Positions 28,449 through 37,511 of a DNA stretch of 64,000 nucleotides are shown here, piece by piece. Positions within the stretch are counted from its first letter, which is position 1; every line of letters begins with the position of its first letter. Source of the DNA: Deefgea rivuli DSM 18356 (GTDB taxonomy: Bacteria; Pseudomonadota; Gammaproteobacteria; Burkholderiales; Chitinibacteraceae); contig NZ_JHVM01000009.1 in the NCBI RefSeq assembly GCF_000620145.1, positions 265,646 through 329,645 on the forward strand, written 5' to 3'. The notes under the pieces were generated by a model. The model had not been told where the DNA came from, searched no databases, and saw nothing but the letters and a program-made list of their open reading frames with translations. The translations under genes and the position numbers were made by a program.

Positions 28449-30527
28449 CTACCAAATGTAATTAATAGACGCTTTGATTGTTCTCGCCTGTCCAAAGAAA
28501 TTACCACGGTTCGTTATGATTCTTTCATTTCCCAAGTTAGTGCCATTGATAACAAGATTGTACGAATTATATCGATAGCCAATTAAGCCATCAAAGATGG
28601 TGCTGCTTGGATTAAAGTATTCATTCGCATCATTGCCAGGTGTTTCTGCAATATATCGCACGCCAGCACCGAGATACCAACCTGCCAAACTAGCATTATC
28701 GAATCGATAGTTGGCCCATAAGGAAGCGGTTTGTTTTGCTGTGTGAACAGGTTGTTTGCCGAGCTCAGCCAGATTGTTTGTGGCCGTAATTTCAGGGTCG
28801 AGTAATGCCAAACTTGCAGTTAAATCTAGGCCTCGCATTAAGCTTGCAACAGCTTCAAATTCAAGGCCGCGTGTGCGAATCTCACCCGTTTGCACATTAA
28901 AGTTTGGATTTACAGGGTCGCTGGTCGTTACGTTCTGTTTGCGTAAATCAAACGCCGAAAAAGTTAACATTAGATTTTCAGTTAGTGGTTGCCACTTAAC
29001 GCCCAACTCTATTTGACGACCAGTTTCTGGTACAAATGCTTGTTCATCTGCCCCGCGACCTAATACAGGCTTAAATGAGGTTGAGTAACTTAAGTAAGGA
29101 TTGAATCCATTGTCAAAAGCGTAAAGAAGGCCTGCGCTATAGGTAGGTTCACTGTCTTTTTGCTCTGAAATACTTCCCCAGGATTCATCGTAAGTCTTTG
29201 TTTTATCAAATCGAGTACTCAAATTGAGCCGCCAATTTTCTAATCTAAGTTGATCTTGAGCATAAACACCCCATTGATCTAGTCGCTCTTTAGCAACTGA
29301 CATTTCTGGATCGATGACCTCGCTACCATAAACAGGGTTAAATAAATCCAAGTCTGGTGCACCACCGCTGCCCATAAAGCCAGAACTGCGGAAGCGTTGA
29401 TAATCAAGACCGAGCAAAAGCCGATGCTCTACATTACCGGTTTTAAATTTCGTTTCAGCTTGGGTATCCACGACTGCTGCTTGACTGGTGTTATCGACTG
29501 CCCAGGTCCAACGATCAACGGTACGTTGGTCTGTCATAAAGTCGCCGGTACCAATGCCGCGATAATCTAGGTCGACGCGCGAAACGCGTGCATTTTGGCG
29601 CAACGTCCAATGATCAAATTGATGTTCAAAGAAGTAGGCCAATGAAGCCATGTCTTTTTCGTATTTATCCCAATCCGGCTCTCCGGTAAAACGATTGATT
29701 GGGATTTCTCCATTTGGATTGTCTTGAGTTAGTGATTGCCATGGAAACCAACTTTTTTGTTTAGTCGATTGCCTAGCCACATCAGCCAGCACCGTTAAGC
29801 TTGTCCGTTCATCTAATTTCCAAGTCAGTGAAGGCGCAATCATCATTCGATCATCATTAATAAAATCGGTTTGTGTATCACTATTACGTGCCATTGCATT
29901 TAAACGAAATAACACTGATTTATCTTCATTGAGCGCTCGGCCAACGTCGATATTTGCTTGATAATGCTCAAAATTACCAAAGACTAATTCAGCTTCGCTA
30001 ATAGGCTCGGCTACGGGCCGTTTAGATACTAAGTTGACTACGCCACCAGGCCCACCTCGACCATAAATACTCGCTGGACCTTTGAGTATTTCGACTCGCT
30101 CTAGCTCGGTAGTTTCTGGGCGATACTCAGCCCAACTACTGGCAATATTAATTAAACCATCTCGATAAACTGTACTTTCAAAACCACGAATATTAATAAA
30201 TGACGCTCGTAAATCAGAACCAGTAACTTCCGTCATCGCGCCAGCGGTGTAACGCAAGGCTTGATCGAACGATTGCATTCCTTGGTTTTGCATTCTTTGA
30301 TTAGTTACCACCGAAATCGACTGCGGTGTTTCCATAATCGGTGTGTCGGTCTTGGTTGCCGTCGCGCTGCGTGTTGCGACGAAACCTCGAACTGGGCTGG
30401 TCGCGGTTTCGGGAGATGTTTCTGCGGTGACTTCAATCGGGGCGAGGATGGTTTCGTTGGCGTGACTGTATGAGCTGAGCAGGGTGAGATGGATGGCGAC
30501 GCTGAGCACCTTGGGACGGGAAAGCAT
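28449..30527 (-). CDS. TonB-dependent ferric siderophore receptor
   Basis: This 692-residue outer-membrane receptor has a signal peptide (residues 1-23), a TonB-box-like segment (APIEVTAE, about 29-36), a plug domain with TPQSISVVT and the ERVEILKGPASIYGRGGPGG motif, and a 22-strand barrel ending in an aromatic residue. It belongs to the FhuA/FpvA/FoxA type of siderophore receptors. It lacks the extra N-terminal signalling domain of FecA and FpvA transducers, so it is unlikely to switch on the sigma factor at the left edge by that route. Position beside the terminal NRPS and the Fur box upstream suggest that it imports the locus's own siderophore across the outer membrane, using energy from TonB-ExbBD encoded elsewhere. 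Confidence 0.93.
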   Translation of the reverse strand: MLSRPKVLSVAIHLTLLSSYSHANETILAPIEVTAETSPETATSPVRGFVATRSATATKTDTPIMETPQSISVVTNQRMQNQGMQSFDQALRYTAGAMTEVTGSDLRASFINIRGFESTVYRDGLINIASSWAEYRPETTELERVEILKGPASIYGRGGPGGVVNLVSKRPVAEPISEAELVFGNFEHYQANIDVGRALNEDKSVLFRLNAMARNSDTQTDFINDDRMMIAPSLTWKLDERTSLTVLADVARQSTKQKSWFPWQSLTQDNPNGEIPINRFTGEPDWDKYEKDMASLAYFFEHQFDHWTLRQNARVSRVDLDYRGIGTGDFMTDQRTVDRWTWAVDNTSQAAVVDTQAETKFKTGNVEHRLLLGLDYQRFRSSGFMGSGGAPDLDLFNPVYGSEVIDPEMSVAKERLDQWGVYAQDQLRLENWRLNLSTRFDKTKTYDESWGSISEQKDSEPTYSAGLLYAFDNGFNPYLSYSTSFKPVLGRGADEQAFVPETGRQIELGVKWQPLTENLMLTFSAFDLRKQNVTTSDPVNPNFNVQTGEIRTRGLEFEAVASLMRGLDLTASLALLDPEITATNNLAELGKQPVHTAKQTASLWANYRFDNASLAGWYLGAGVRYIAETPGNDANEYFNPSSTIFDGLIGYRYNSYNLVINGTNLGNERIITNRGNFFGQARTIKASINYIW

Positions 30528-30611
30528 ATGTATACCTTAGAATAAGTAAAAAAAACGCAAAGCTACAGAAAAGCGTGCAGCAAATATGCGCCCATACTTT
30601 AGAAGACGAAA

Positions 30612-30630
30612 TAGAATGATAATTGTTTAT
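30612..30630 (-). promoter_or_regulatory. Fur box upstream of the TonB receptor
   Basis: TAGAATGATAATTGTTTAT matches the 19-bp Fur consensus at 12 positions, including the central ATGATAAT. It lies 85-103 bp upstream of the receptor start codon, in an A/T-rich stretch suitable for a promoter, so iron repression of the receptor is likely. It could also affect the small open frame that starts at 30729 on the other strand. Confidence 0.6.
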
Positions 30631-30728
30631 GTTTTTGCAAAATCCAAGGGCGTTAGTTCTGCATGCAATCCAAATTGACAGTGCTGATGGCTTAGGACCT
30701 TAGATATGGAGTTGCAAAGCACCAGGAA

Positions 30729-30905
30729 ATGCATCGCTTCGCCATTCCGGCTACTCAGTCGTACCAACAGGCAAGACTGGAAATCTACGGCAATGGTGAT
30801 ACAACTGCTTTGGATACCGATTTATGCCGCTACGACGACCCTTTTGGAGGCTTTTCAACTTGCGCAGATAGTGCAGCCCGCTTCTGCGATGCAATACATC
30901 AATAG
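30729..30905 (+). CDS. Possible small protein of 58 residues, unknown function
   Basis: An ATG at 30729 with CAGGA close upstream opens a 58-codon frame ending in TAG at 30903. The predicted product is acidic and contains three Cys residues; it begins MHRFAIPATQSYQQ and ends near ARFCDAIHQ. There is no signal peptide or membrane segment, and I recognise no family. It lies between the TonB receptor promoter and the end of the ornithine monooxygenase gene. It may be a real Fur-linked small protein, a decayed fragment of a longer gene, or chance; a competing overlapping frame at 30706-30915 looks less protein-like. Confidence 0.3.
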   Translation: MHRFAIPATQSYQQARLEIYGNGDTTALDTDLCRYDDPFGGFSTCADSAARFCDAIHQ

Positions 30906-30911
30906 CCCGGA

Positions 30912-32144
30912 TTAATTGCTTGAGGTGAGCGCTTGGCTGATTTCTTGGCTGCGGATTGCGGTGATAGAGAGTAGCGTGTCAGAGAGTCCGTGCGAGGCTT
31001 CGCAACTGCCTTGTAGGAAAATTTTCGGGGCAAAATCAGCGCTGCTGATGAGTTGATAATTGCGGTCGACTTCGTGCGTACCCAACCAAGGCGCGAGTGG
31101 GGCAAGCAATTGTTGGTGCGCTTGCCGCTGATAACCGGTGGCTAGTACAACGGCGTCATAGTGGGCGCCCAATTCGCTGCCCAGATCCAAATCCGCCAGT
31201 TGCAATTGAATGCCTTGCGCGGTGGCTTGCGCTGCGCGAATGTCGTGGCGACGCAAGAATTGATGGCGTTGATCGCCAACAACTTTTTGCTGATACAGCA
31301 ACGCATAAATTTGTTCAATTAAGGCGCGGTCGGCGACGGCGTAATTGGTATTTAAAAATTCACCAATTAAGCTTGCTCTATCTTGTGGAGCGTGATTAAA
31401 AACGTAATCGGTATAATCGGCATTAAAAATTTCATTGATAAACGGGCTATCGTCGGCGGGTTTCATCGCTCTGGCGCGCGTAATTAAATCTACTTGGTAG
31501 CCTTTGCCGTGCAAATCGACAAAGATTTCCGCCGCGCTTTGGCCTGCGCCAATGATGGCAATGCGTTTGGCGTGTTTGACTTTCTCTAAACTGCTTAAAT
31601 ACGTACTCGAATGAAATACGCGCGCGTCATTTTTAAATTGCGCAAATGCATCTGGAATATTCGGGCTGCCGCCAACACTAACAATGATATTGCGGGCTAG
31701 GCGCTGTTGGACGCCTGCCTTTGAGGTTGAACTAATCCGTAAATGGCTGACTTTATCGTCAAGGATGACGGGTTCAATGGCTGTGACTTCTTCGCCGAAA
31801 TGGCATTGCCCAGCAAATTGCCGCGCCGCCCACGTTAGATAATTGTTAAATTCGTAGCGGCTGGGGTAGAAGGTTTTTAAATTAATAAAATCTTGTAGCC
31901 TTTGTTGCTGGTGCAAATAATTCAAAAATGAAAATGCACTGCTGGGATTACGCAGCGTAACCAAATCTTTTAAGAACGAGATTTGCATCTGCGTGCCGTC
32001 GAGCAACATATTCGGATGCCAAGCAAATTGGCTTTGTTTTTCAAGATAAACAGCGTCCAGCGCTGAGTTTTGTTCTGTGAGCGCAATCGCGAGTGCAAGG
32101 TTCGATGGGCCAAAGCCGATGCCGATCAGGTCGTGGATATGCAT
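30912..32144 (-). CDS. L-ornithine N5-monooxygenase (PvdA/SidA family)
   Basis: This 410-residue flavin N-hydroxylase has an N-terminal FAD site (GIGFGPSNLALA, residues 8-19), the KQSQFAWHPNMLL substrate/FAD segment, an NADPH site (IIGAGQSAAEIF, about 196) and the family signature DAVVLATGY near 337. It should convert ornithine to N5-hydroxyornithine, the precursor of a hydroxamate ligand, in the cytoplasm. Lysine is a possible substrate, but the Orn-type A domain in the last NRPS favours ornithine. It is the last gene of a minus-strand operon; the acetyltransferase upstream ends 9 bp before its start, which fits a two-step route to N5-acetyl-N5-hydroxyornithine. Confidence 0.94.
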   Translation of the reverse strand: MHIHDLIGIGFGPSNLALAIALTEQNSALDAVYLEKQSQFAWHPNMLLDGTQMQISFLKDLVTLRNPSSAFSFLNYLHQQQRLQDFINLKTFYPSRYEFNNYLTWAARQFAGQCHFGEEVTAIEPVILDDKVSHLRISSTSKAGVQQRLARNIIVSVGGSPNIPDAFAQFKNDARVFHSSTYLSSLEKVKHAKRIAIIGAGQSAAEIFVDLHGKGYQVDLITRARAMKPADDSPFINEIFNADYTDYVFNHAPQDRASLIGEFLNTNYAVADRALIEQIYALLYQQKVVGDQRHQFLRRHDIRAAQATAQGIQLQLADLDLGSELGAHYDAVVLATGYQRQAHQQLLAPLAPWLGTHEVDRNYQLISSADFAPKIFLQGSCEASHGLSDTLLSITAIRSQEISQALTSSN

Positions 32145-32153
32145 ACAATGTCC

Positions 32154-33095
32154 TTAAAGTGTGGGTAGCCAGAGCTGCTCGGCAAAAAAGCGCTCTCTGA
32201 GCAGCGAACCCAAGACGGCGCGTTTATGCGGAAAATCAAATTCTTTAATCAAGGCGTAGCCCGAGCGTTGCAGATTGCTGCGCATTTTTTGATTGTCGGT
32301 GCGTGGTTCAATTACGATGCGCTGCGTGCGGCAATCATCAAGAAACAGATAATGAGAAATCGAGGGTAGCCAAGCTGAAACAAAATCCTTGCCGCGATAC
32401 GCCGCTTCGCCAATCAGAACATGCCAGCCGCGATCAAAATCGGCGACGTCATAAAACGGTGCTATGCGGTCTTCTTTGGCCCAATACACTTCGAAATAGC
32501 CAAATGGTACGTCGTCTAAGCAAGCAATTAGCGGAGTGCTATGCGCATCTAAAGTTACTTTTTCGAGGTAGCGGTGATGATCGTCTTCGCTGCCACTTTC
32601 TTGCCAAAACTCGGCGACGTGCGGGTCGTTCATCCAGCGATGGAAGTGCGGCAAGTCGATGTCGATGTCGGCCACACGAAAACTTAAAGATTGCTGTAGC
32701 CACGGGATATGGCGTTGATACACGACGCCATGGCCTTGTGCGCGCCGCAGCGGATGGCGGCGTCCATCGCTAATCTGATAGTGCAGCGGTAAGGGTGGTA
32801 AAGCTTGCGGGAGCCAGTTGTTTGGGTATTGCCAAAATAAATATGGTGGTATGTCAATGCAGGTATTATTAATGCTAATTTGTAGCGCTATACCTAAATT
32901 AGCGAGCGACTGTATGAAGGGTGCTGGCGCTTGTAATGTCAGCGGCGTGGCGTCGTTTTCAAATGCCATACTGAGCGCATGAAGTGCGCTGGCAAGGCTG
33001 GGCGAGCTCTCGGCCTGCCATTGTAAATATCGCGCAGAGCAGTGCCATTGCGGCGCGAGTGACATTAAATCAGCATGCAGTGGGTTGGTGGTCAT
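32154..33095 (-). CDS. GNAT hydroxyornithine/hydroxylysine N-acetyltransferase (IucB-like)
   Basis: This 313-residue protein has a variable N-terminal half and a C-terminal GNAT acetyltransferase domain (about residues 135-313) of the siderophore type seen in IucB and related enzymes. Visible motifs are HRWMNDPHVAEFWQ, GYFEVYWAKEDRI, GWHVLIGEAAYRGKDF (acetyl-CoA loop) and RIVIEPRTDNQKM. The expected reaction is acetyl transfer from acetyl-CoA to the hydroxylated side-chain nitrogen, completing the hydroxamate. The next gene, 9 bp downstream, is the N-monooxygenase that would make its substrate. No formyltransferase is present, so acetyl rather than formyl hydroxamate is the simpler prediction. 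A partial Fur-like GATAATGA lies just upstream of its start. Confidence 0.87.
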   Translation of the reverse strand: MTTNPLHADLMSLAPQWHCSARYLQWQAESSPSLASALHALSMAFENDATPLTLQAPAPFIQSLANLGIALQISINNTCIDIPPYLFWQYPNNWLPQALPPLPLHYQISDGRRHPLRRAQGHGVVYQRHIPWLQQSLSFRVADIDIDLPHFHRWMNDPHVAEFWQESGSEDDHHRYLEKVTLDAHSTPLIACLDDVPFGYFEVYWAKEDRIAPFYDVADFDRGWHVLIGEAAYRGKDFVSAWLPSISHYLFLDDCRTQRIVIEPRTDNQKMRSNLQRSGYALIKEFDFPHKRAVLGSLLRERFFAEQLWLPTL

Positions 33096-33215
33096 GGGAT
33101 CTTCATTATCGTGTTGTTGATAGCATGACGAGCCAGCGTGTCGAATGTTTAAGCGTCGTTGACATGTCGCGTGCTGTTTTTTACTCGCTTATGCTTTGCT
33201 GGCTAAGGCTCGAGC

Positions 33216-33968
33216 CTAAAAGTGCTTGCCCAGCGTGATGTAGCTACTGTAGTTTCGGCTGGCGGGCTCCATTTCATAGCCCAACTCGATGTCGTAAGAC
33301 TCGCTTGGGCTGAACGTCAGTGATATTTCGGTTTGATCGATGGATTGGGTTGTCAGCCCTCTGGTGTAACTCAAGCTCAAATCAATCTGATCGATGAAGC
33401 TCGCATCAAGGCTGAAGATGAGCGCTTGTTCGTTCGGCGAGGATGCGCTTGAGTGTGTGTGGGCATATTCTGTAGTGACTGAAATCATTGGCGAGACTTC
33501 GTACTCTGCGGCCAAAATACCGCCCCAGCGCGACTCATTGTCTTGATACTCATAAGCTAGGTTCGCATAGAGACTGAGGGCGTTGAGGTCCCACTGGGCT
33601 GCGCCGCCCACGTCAGCCGATGTAATGTCTGGCCGTCGAGATTGGTTCGGTATATTGACGCCTGCCGCCAGCGCCAAACTCATGTCATCTTGTTGATAAA
33701 AGCGCCACTTGAACGCGGCTGCGATGTCGAGCCAGCCTGACGGCGCAGGGCTGAGCTGGTAAGGAAATTCGAGGTAGAGATCGAGCGTATCCAGCGCGCC
33801 GTAAGTGAGCTGAAGATCCGCCGTTGTTCGCTTGTCACCGTGATCGACTTGCCGCTCGGCGCTCATTTCAGCGTCGAGTTTGCCTTGCCCCAAGGTTTCT
33901 GTGTCTTCAAATGCGTGCGTTGGGGTAGCACTTAAGGCGAAGCAGAATGTCAACGCGTGCCACTTCAT
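33216..33968 (-). CDS. Outer-membrane beta-barrel-like protein, function unknown
   Basis: This 250-residue protein begins with a signal peptide (cleavage probably after THA, residue 19) followed by alternating polar/hydrophobic strands throughout (for example TTADLQLTYGALDTLDLYLEFPY and DIELGYEMEPASRN). It ends in Phe (ITLGKHF), the usual C-terminal signature for BAM-dependent barrels. It vaguely resembles transporter-like MetA-pathway barrels, but I cannot assign a family. Its ATG overlaps the stop of the upstream alpha/beta hydrolase by 4 bp (ATGA), so the two are translationally coupled. Position inside the siderophore locus suggests a role with the siderophore at the outer membrane, but this is only inferred from context. 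Confidence 0.75.
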   Translation of the reverse strand: MKWHALTFCFALSATPTHAFEDTETLGQGKLDAEMSAERQVDHGDKRTTADLQLTYGALDTLDLYLEFPYQLSPAPSGWLDIAAAFKWRFYQQDDMSLALAAGVNIPNQSRRPDITSADVGGAAQWDLNALSLYANLAYEYQDNESRWGGILAAEYEVSPMISVTTEYAHTHSSASSPNEQALIFSLDASFIDQIDLSLSYTRGLTTQSIDQTEISLTFSPSESYDIELGYEMEPASRNYSSYITLGKHF

Positions 33969-34912
33969 GCTTCGTTGAATGCGAGTCGCAATCGCAGTGC
34001 CAGTTCGTCGCGTAGCGTGTCGGCATCGGCGACGATATTTCCGAGGCGAGCGAAGTCATGCACCATGCCGGCGTAGATTTTGAGCGTGGTGGCGACGCCC
34101 GCTGCTTGCAGGCGCTCGGCGTAGGTGCGCCCTTCGTCGAGCAAAGGATCAAATTCGGCCAAGACCATATGCGCGGGCGCAAGCTGCCTGAGATCGTCAC
34201 TCAATAGCGGGGCAAAGCGCCAGTCATTGCGCTCGAAATTGTGATTCAGATAATGCGCAAACATCCACTGCAAGGTTTGGCTTTCGAGTAAATAGCCCGT
34301 CGCCAAACGCTGATGCGAGGCGCTGTTTTGGATGCTACTGGTGCAAGGATAAAGCAGCAATTGTAGTAACGGCTGCGGCAAAGCGGCATCACGCAAGGCG
34401 AGGCACAACACCGTAGCCAGCGTGCCGCCCGCGCTATCGCCGCCCACGGCTATGCGTGCCGCGTCAATGCCGTAATCGGCAGCGTGTTGCTGGAGCCAAT
34501 GCCAAGCGTCGTTGGCGTCATGCACCGCCGTTGGGAATTTAAACTCGGGCGCGAGTCGGTAATCGACCGCCAACACCTTGCACTCGGCGCGGTGCGCCAG
34601 ATCGCGGCATAGCGCGTCGTGTGAATCGAGTCCGCCGATGCAGTAGCCACCACCGTGAAAAAATACCAGCGCTGGCAAGGCGGCAGCTGTGTTGATTGCT
34701 GGCGAATACAGCCGCGCTTTCAGTGGCGCGCCATCACGACTCGTGAAACTGATTTCTTGTGTAGTGACAGATTCTTCGCCGGGCGTATCCAGCAAGGGCG
34801 TTGCCGCGTCATAGCTGGCGCGCGCTGCGGCTGGCGTTTGTAAATGCATGGGCTGATGATCGCCCAAGGCAACTAATTCTAAAAAGGACTCAAGGTCTGG
34901 ATGAAGTGGCAT
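33965..34912 (-). CDS. HSL-family alpha/beta hydrolase (esterase)
   Basis: This 315-residue cytoplasmic-looking hydrolase belongs to the hormone-sensitive-lipase family. It has the oxyanion motif HGGGYCIGG at about residues 89-97, the nucleophile elbow GDSAGG near 162-167, an acidic residue in EFDPLLDEG and the catalytic His in GMVHDF near the C-terminus. No signal peptide is evident. Such enzymes hydrolyse short acyl esters, lactones or amides. It is the first gene of a minus-strand operon with the barrel protein and the two hydroxamate genes. Possible roles are opening a siderophore lactone or ester to release iron, or processing the acyl tail; sequence alone does not choose between them. 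It is divergent from the acylase gene, with 119 bp between. Confidence 0.85.
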   Translation of the reverse strand: MPLHPDLESFLELVALGDHQPMHLQTPAAARASYDAATPLLDTPGEESVTTQEISFTSRDGAPLKARLYSPAINTAAALPALVFFHGGGYCIGGLDSHDALCRDLAHRAECKVLAVDYRLAPEFKFPTAVHDANDAWHWLQQHAADYGIDAARIAVGGDSAGGTLATVLCLALRDAALPQPLLQLLLYPCTSSIQNSASHQRLATGYLLESQTLQWMFAHYLNHNFERNDWRFAPLLSDDLRQLAPAHMVLAEFDPLLDEGRTYAERLQAAGVATTLKIYAGMVHDFARLGNIVADADTLRDELALRLRLAFNEA

Positions 34913-35031
34913 GGTTCGCAGTGTGCAATGTAATTCTAGTGTGACGATTTGGGCTGCGGCTTGTTTACTGGATTAAACAAATCTGGCCTGAATTCGTCAT
35001 CAGTGCAATACGCGAACACTTTGGAAATACG

Positions 35032-37401
35032 ATGCTGCTTAGTAAAAAAATACTGATTCTGCTGATGTCTTGTATCGGTATGGCTTATGCCGATGAGATT
35101 GAAATTCGCCGTACCAGTGATGGTATTCCACATATCAAAGCCAGTAATTGGCAGGACTTAGGGCAGGGTTATGGTTATGTGCAGGCGCAAGATGCGCTGT
35201 GCACTTTAAGCGAAGCTTTTCTGACTTTTGAGGGGCAACGCAGCCTACATTTTGGCGCCAAGCAGCGGCCCGAGCATGACTCGACTTTCGGTAAACCGAG
35301 CAATTTGGAGTTGGATATTTTCTTCAAAGCATTTGCGACACCCGAGATGGTTGCTGCTTATCACGCCGAGCAGCCCGCCGATTTACAGGCGATGATTAGT
35401 GGCTTTGCTGTGGGTTTTAATCGCTATCTGGCTGAGGCGAGAATCACGGGTAAGGAGGCGTGCTTAAAGCAAGCATGGGTCAGAAATATTAGCGCCGATG
35501 ATATTTATCGCCGCATGTATGCGGCGAATATTGGTGCAGGCTATGCCAAATTCATCCCGCAAATTGTGAATGCGCAACCGCCTAAGGGGGCGAAAAAACG
35601 GGCCGCCACATCATCCAAATTGGCGCAGCCGCTTTCACAACTTTCACAACAGTTGGCGCAAACCATAGGTAGTCGCCCCGGGATTGGCAGTAATGCTTTG
35701 GCGCTGGGTGGTGAAGTCACCGGCAGTAAAGAGGCGGTATTGTTTGGCAATCCACATTGGTATTGGAGCGGGCCGGATCGGTTTTACCAAGCACATTTAA
35801 CGATTCCGGGAAAAGTGAACGTCGCTGGCGTGTCTTTTCTGGGGATTCCGGTGACTATGATCGGCTTTAACGAGCAAGTGGCGTGGAGCCACACGGTGTC
35901 GGAGGCGCGGCGCTTTGGCCTGTTTGACTTAAAATTGGCGACACCGACTCAGTATCAAGTGGACGGCGCAAGCAAAAACATGCAGGCCAAAACGGTGCAA
36001 ATACCATTGCGCGGCGGCAAAGTGGCAAGCCGCACGCTGTATCGCAGCGACTTAGGGCCGCTGCTTGATTTGGGCGCAGAGTCTCCGCTATTGGCGTGGG
36101 GCCAGCAAAAAGCTTTAGCAGTGAAAGACATTAATGCCGAGAATTTCAGGATTTTCCGTACTTTCTTTTATTGGAACCAAGCCCAGTCGCTGGACGATTT
36201 TGTCGCCATTCAAAAGCGTGAAGCGGCGGTGCCGTGGGTGAATACCATTGCGATAGGTCGCAACGACGATAGAGTCTGGTACGGCGATATTGGCGCGATG
36301 CCCAATGCGCCGGATGATTTACGCCAGCGCTGCACCACGCCCGTTGCGCAAGCATTTGCGACATTAGATGCGAAAACGCCGGTACTCGACGGTAGTCGAG
36401 CGGCGTGCCAATGGCAAAACGACGCGAGCGCGGTGCAGACTGGCGCAGTGCCCGCCGCGCAACAGCCGGGCTTATTTCGCCGCGATTATGTCGCCAATAT
36501 GAACGACAGTTATTGGCTGAGTAATCCGCATCAGCCATTAGAGGGCTTCCCCGCGCTGATGGGCGGTGAGCGTGAAGTGGTATCTTGGCGCAGCAAATTA
36601 GGCAATAAAATTGCCGAGTCCTTGGTGCAGCAAGCGCCGTTGCCCGCCAGCCAAGTGCAGCTGGCCTTACAGCAACAGGTGCTGGATTCTCGCGTGTGGT
36701 CGGCCGAGCAATTTAAAGCGCCAGTGTTGGTAGCTGTTTGCCAGACAAAATCAGTAAAAGTGCAGGCAGATCCTCTGGGTGGTAAAAAAATAGCCCGTAC
36801 GGTCTCGCTCCAGCAAGCGTGCCAAGTCTTAAGCGATTGGCGTAATACCGGCAATGCCGATGATAGGGGTGCGCATTTATGGGAGCAATTTTGGGCGCGC
36901 ATTGAAAGCTTGCCGGTGCAAGAAATCTACGCCCAGCCATTCGATTATCAGCAGCCGCTGGTGACGCCGAATGCACTCCGCGTTGCCGATCCACGCATTG
37001 CGCAAAGTTTGGGTGCGGCCGTTTTGGCGGTGCAAGCAAGTGGTTTGGCGCTTGATGCGCCACGGCGTGCATATCTCTATGCGGGGCAAGGTGCATCGCG
37101 AGTGCCACTGTTTGGCGGCTGCCACGAGGCGGGTTATTTTACCGTTGCGTGCGGCGAGTTAGGGAAAAAGGGCGTCAATGGTGATTTCTTTGGCAATAGT
37201 TATTTACAATTGGTGCGCTTTACCCCTGAGGGGGTCGCTGCGTACACCCTACTGGCGCATGGGCAGCTAGATCATGGTCTGCTTAGCGTAGAGAGCAATA
37301 CTGCCTTGTTACGCTATGCAAAAAAAGACTGGTTGACGTTTCCATTTAGCGATGCGGCAATTATGGCCGACCTGAAAAGCCAGCAACATTGGGCGCCTTA
37401 A
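35032..37401 (+). CDS. Periplasmic Ntn-hydrolase acylase (PvdQ/penicillin acylase family)
   Basis: This 789-residue precursor has a signal peptide (residues 1-20, ending AYA), an alpha-subunit region starting IRRTSDGIPHI, a linker, and the autocleavage site G-S at residues 219-220 (GIGSNALALGG), where Ser220 becomes the beta-chain N-terminal nucleophile. Length and order match PvdQ, QuiP and aculeacin-type acylases. PvdQ removes the fatty acyl chain from the pyoverdine precursor in the periplasm; relatives cut acyl-homoserine lactones. Next to a fatty-acyl-AMP-ligase-primed NRPS and a PvdE-like exporter, a role in deacylating the siderophore is plausible, which would yield a non-lipidated final form. 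A GGAA ribosome site precedes ATG 35032. The exporter follows after 110 bp. Confidence 0.9.
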   Translation: MLLSKKILILLMSCIGMAYADEIEIRRTSDGIPHIKASNWQDLGQGYGYVQAQDALCTLSEAFLTFEGQRSLHFGAKQRPEHDSTFGKPSNLELDIFFKAFATPEMVAAYHAEQPADLQAMISGFAVGFNRYLAEARITGKEACLKQAWVRNISADDIYRRMYAANIGAGYAKFIPQIVNAQPPKGAKKRAATSSKLAQPLSQLSQQLAQTIGSRPGIGSNALALGGEVTGSKEAVLFGNPHWYWSGPDRFYQAHLTIPGKVNVAGVSFLGIPVTMIGFNEQVAWSHTVSEARRFGLFDLKLATPTQYQVDGASKNMQAKTVQIPLRGGKVASRTLYRSDLGPLLDLGAESPLLAWGQQKALAVKDINAENFRIFRTFFYWNQAQSLDDFVAIQKREAAVPWVNTIAIGRNDDRVWYGDIGAMPNAPDDLRQRCTTPVAQAFATLDAKTPVLDGSRAACQWQNDASAVQTGAVPAAQQPGLFRRDYVANMNDSYWLSNPHQPLEGFPALMGGEREVVSWRSKLGNKIAESLVQQAPLPASQVQLALQQQVLDSRVWSAEQFKAPVLVAVCQTKSVKVQADPLGGKKIARTVSLQQACQVLSDWRNTGNADDRGAHLWEQFWARIESLPVQEIYAQPFDYQQPLVTPNALRVADPRIAQSLGAAVLAVQASGLALDAPRRAYLYAGQGASRVPLFGGCHEAGYFTVACGELGKKGVNGDFFGNSYLQLVRFTPEGVAAYTLLAHGQLDHGLLSVESNTALLRYAKKDWLTFPFSDAAIMADLKSQQHWAP

Positions 37402-37511
37402 ACGTGGCGGCCAGATGGATGACTGCCCGCATCTCGCGGGCGGTTAGGCTAAACATTGAGCCAGCCATTTCGTCATTGCTATAAAGCCCCTCCAAAACTT
37501 GGAAACCATTC

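Noticed and set aside
28449..30527. Receptor as a FecA/FpvA-type signal transducer for the sigma factor
   Set aside because: The mature protein begins directly with the TonB-box region; the roughly 80-residue signalling domain is missing.
30706..30915. 69-residue frame overlapping the small ORF
   Set aside because: No ribosome site and a composition unlike a natural protein; the other frame starting at 30729 is more plausible.
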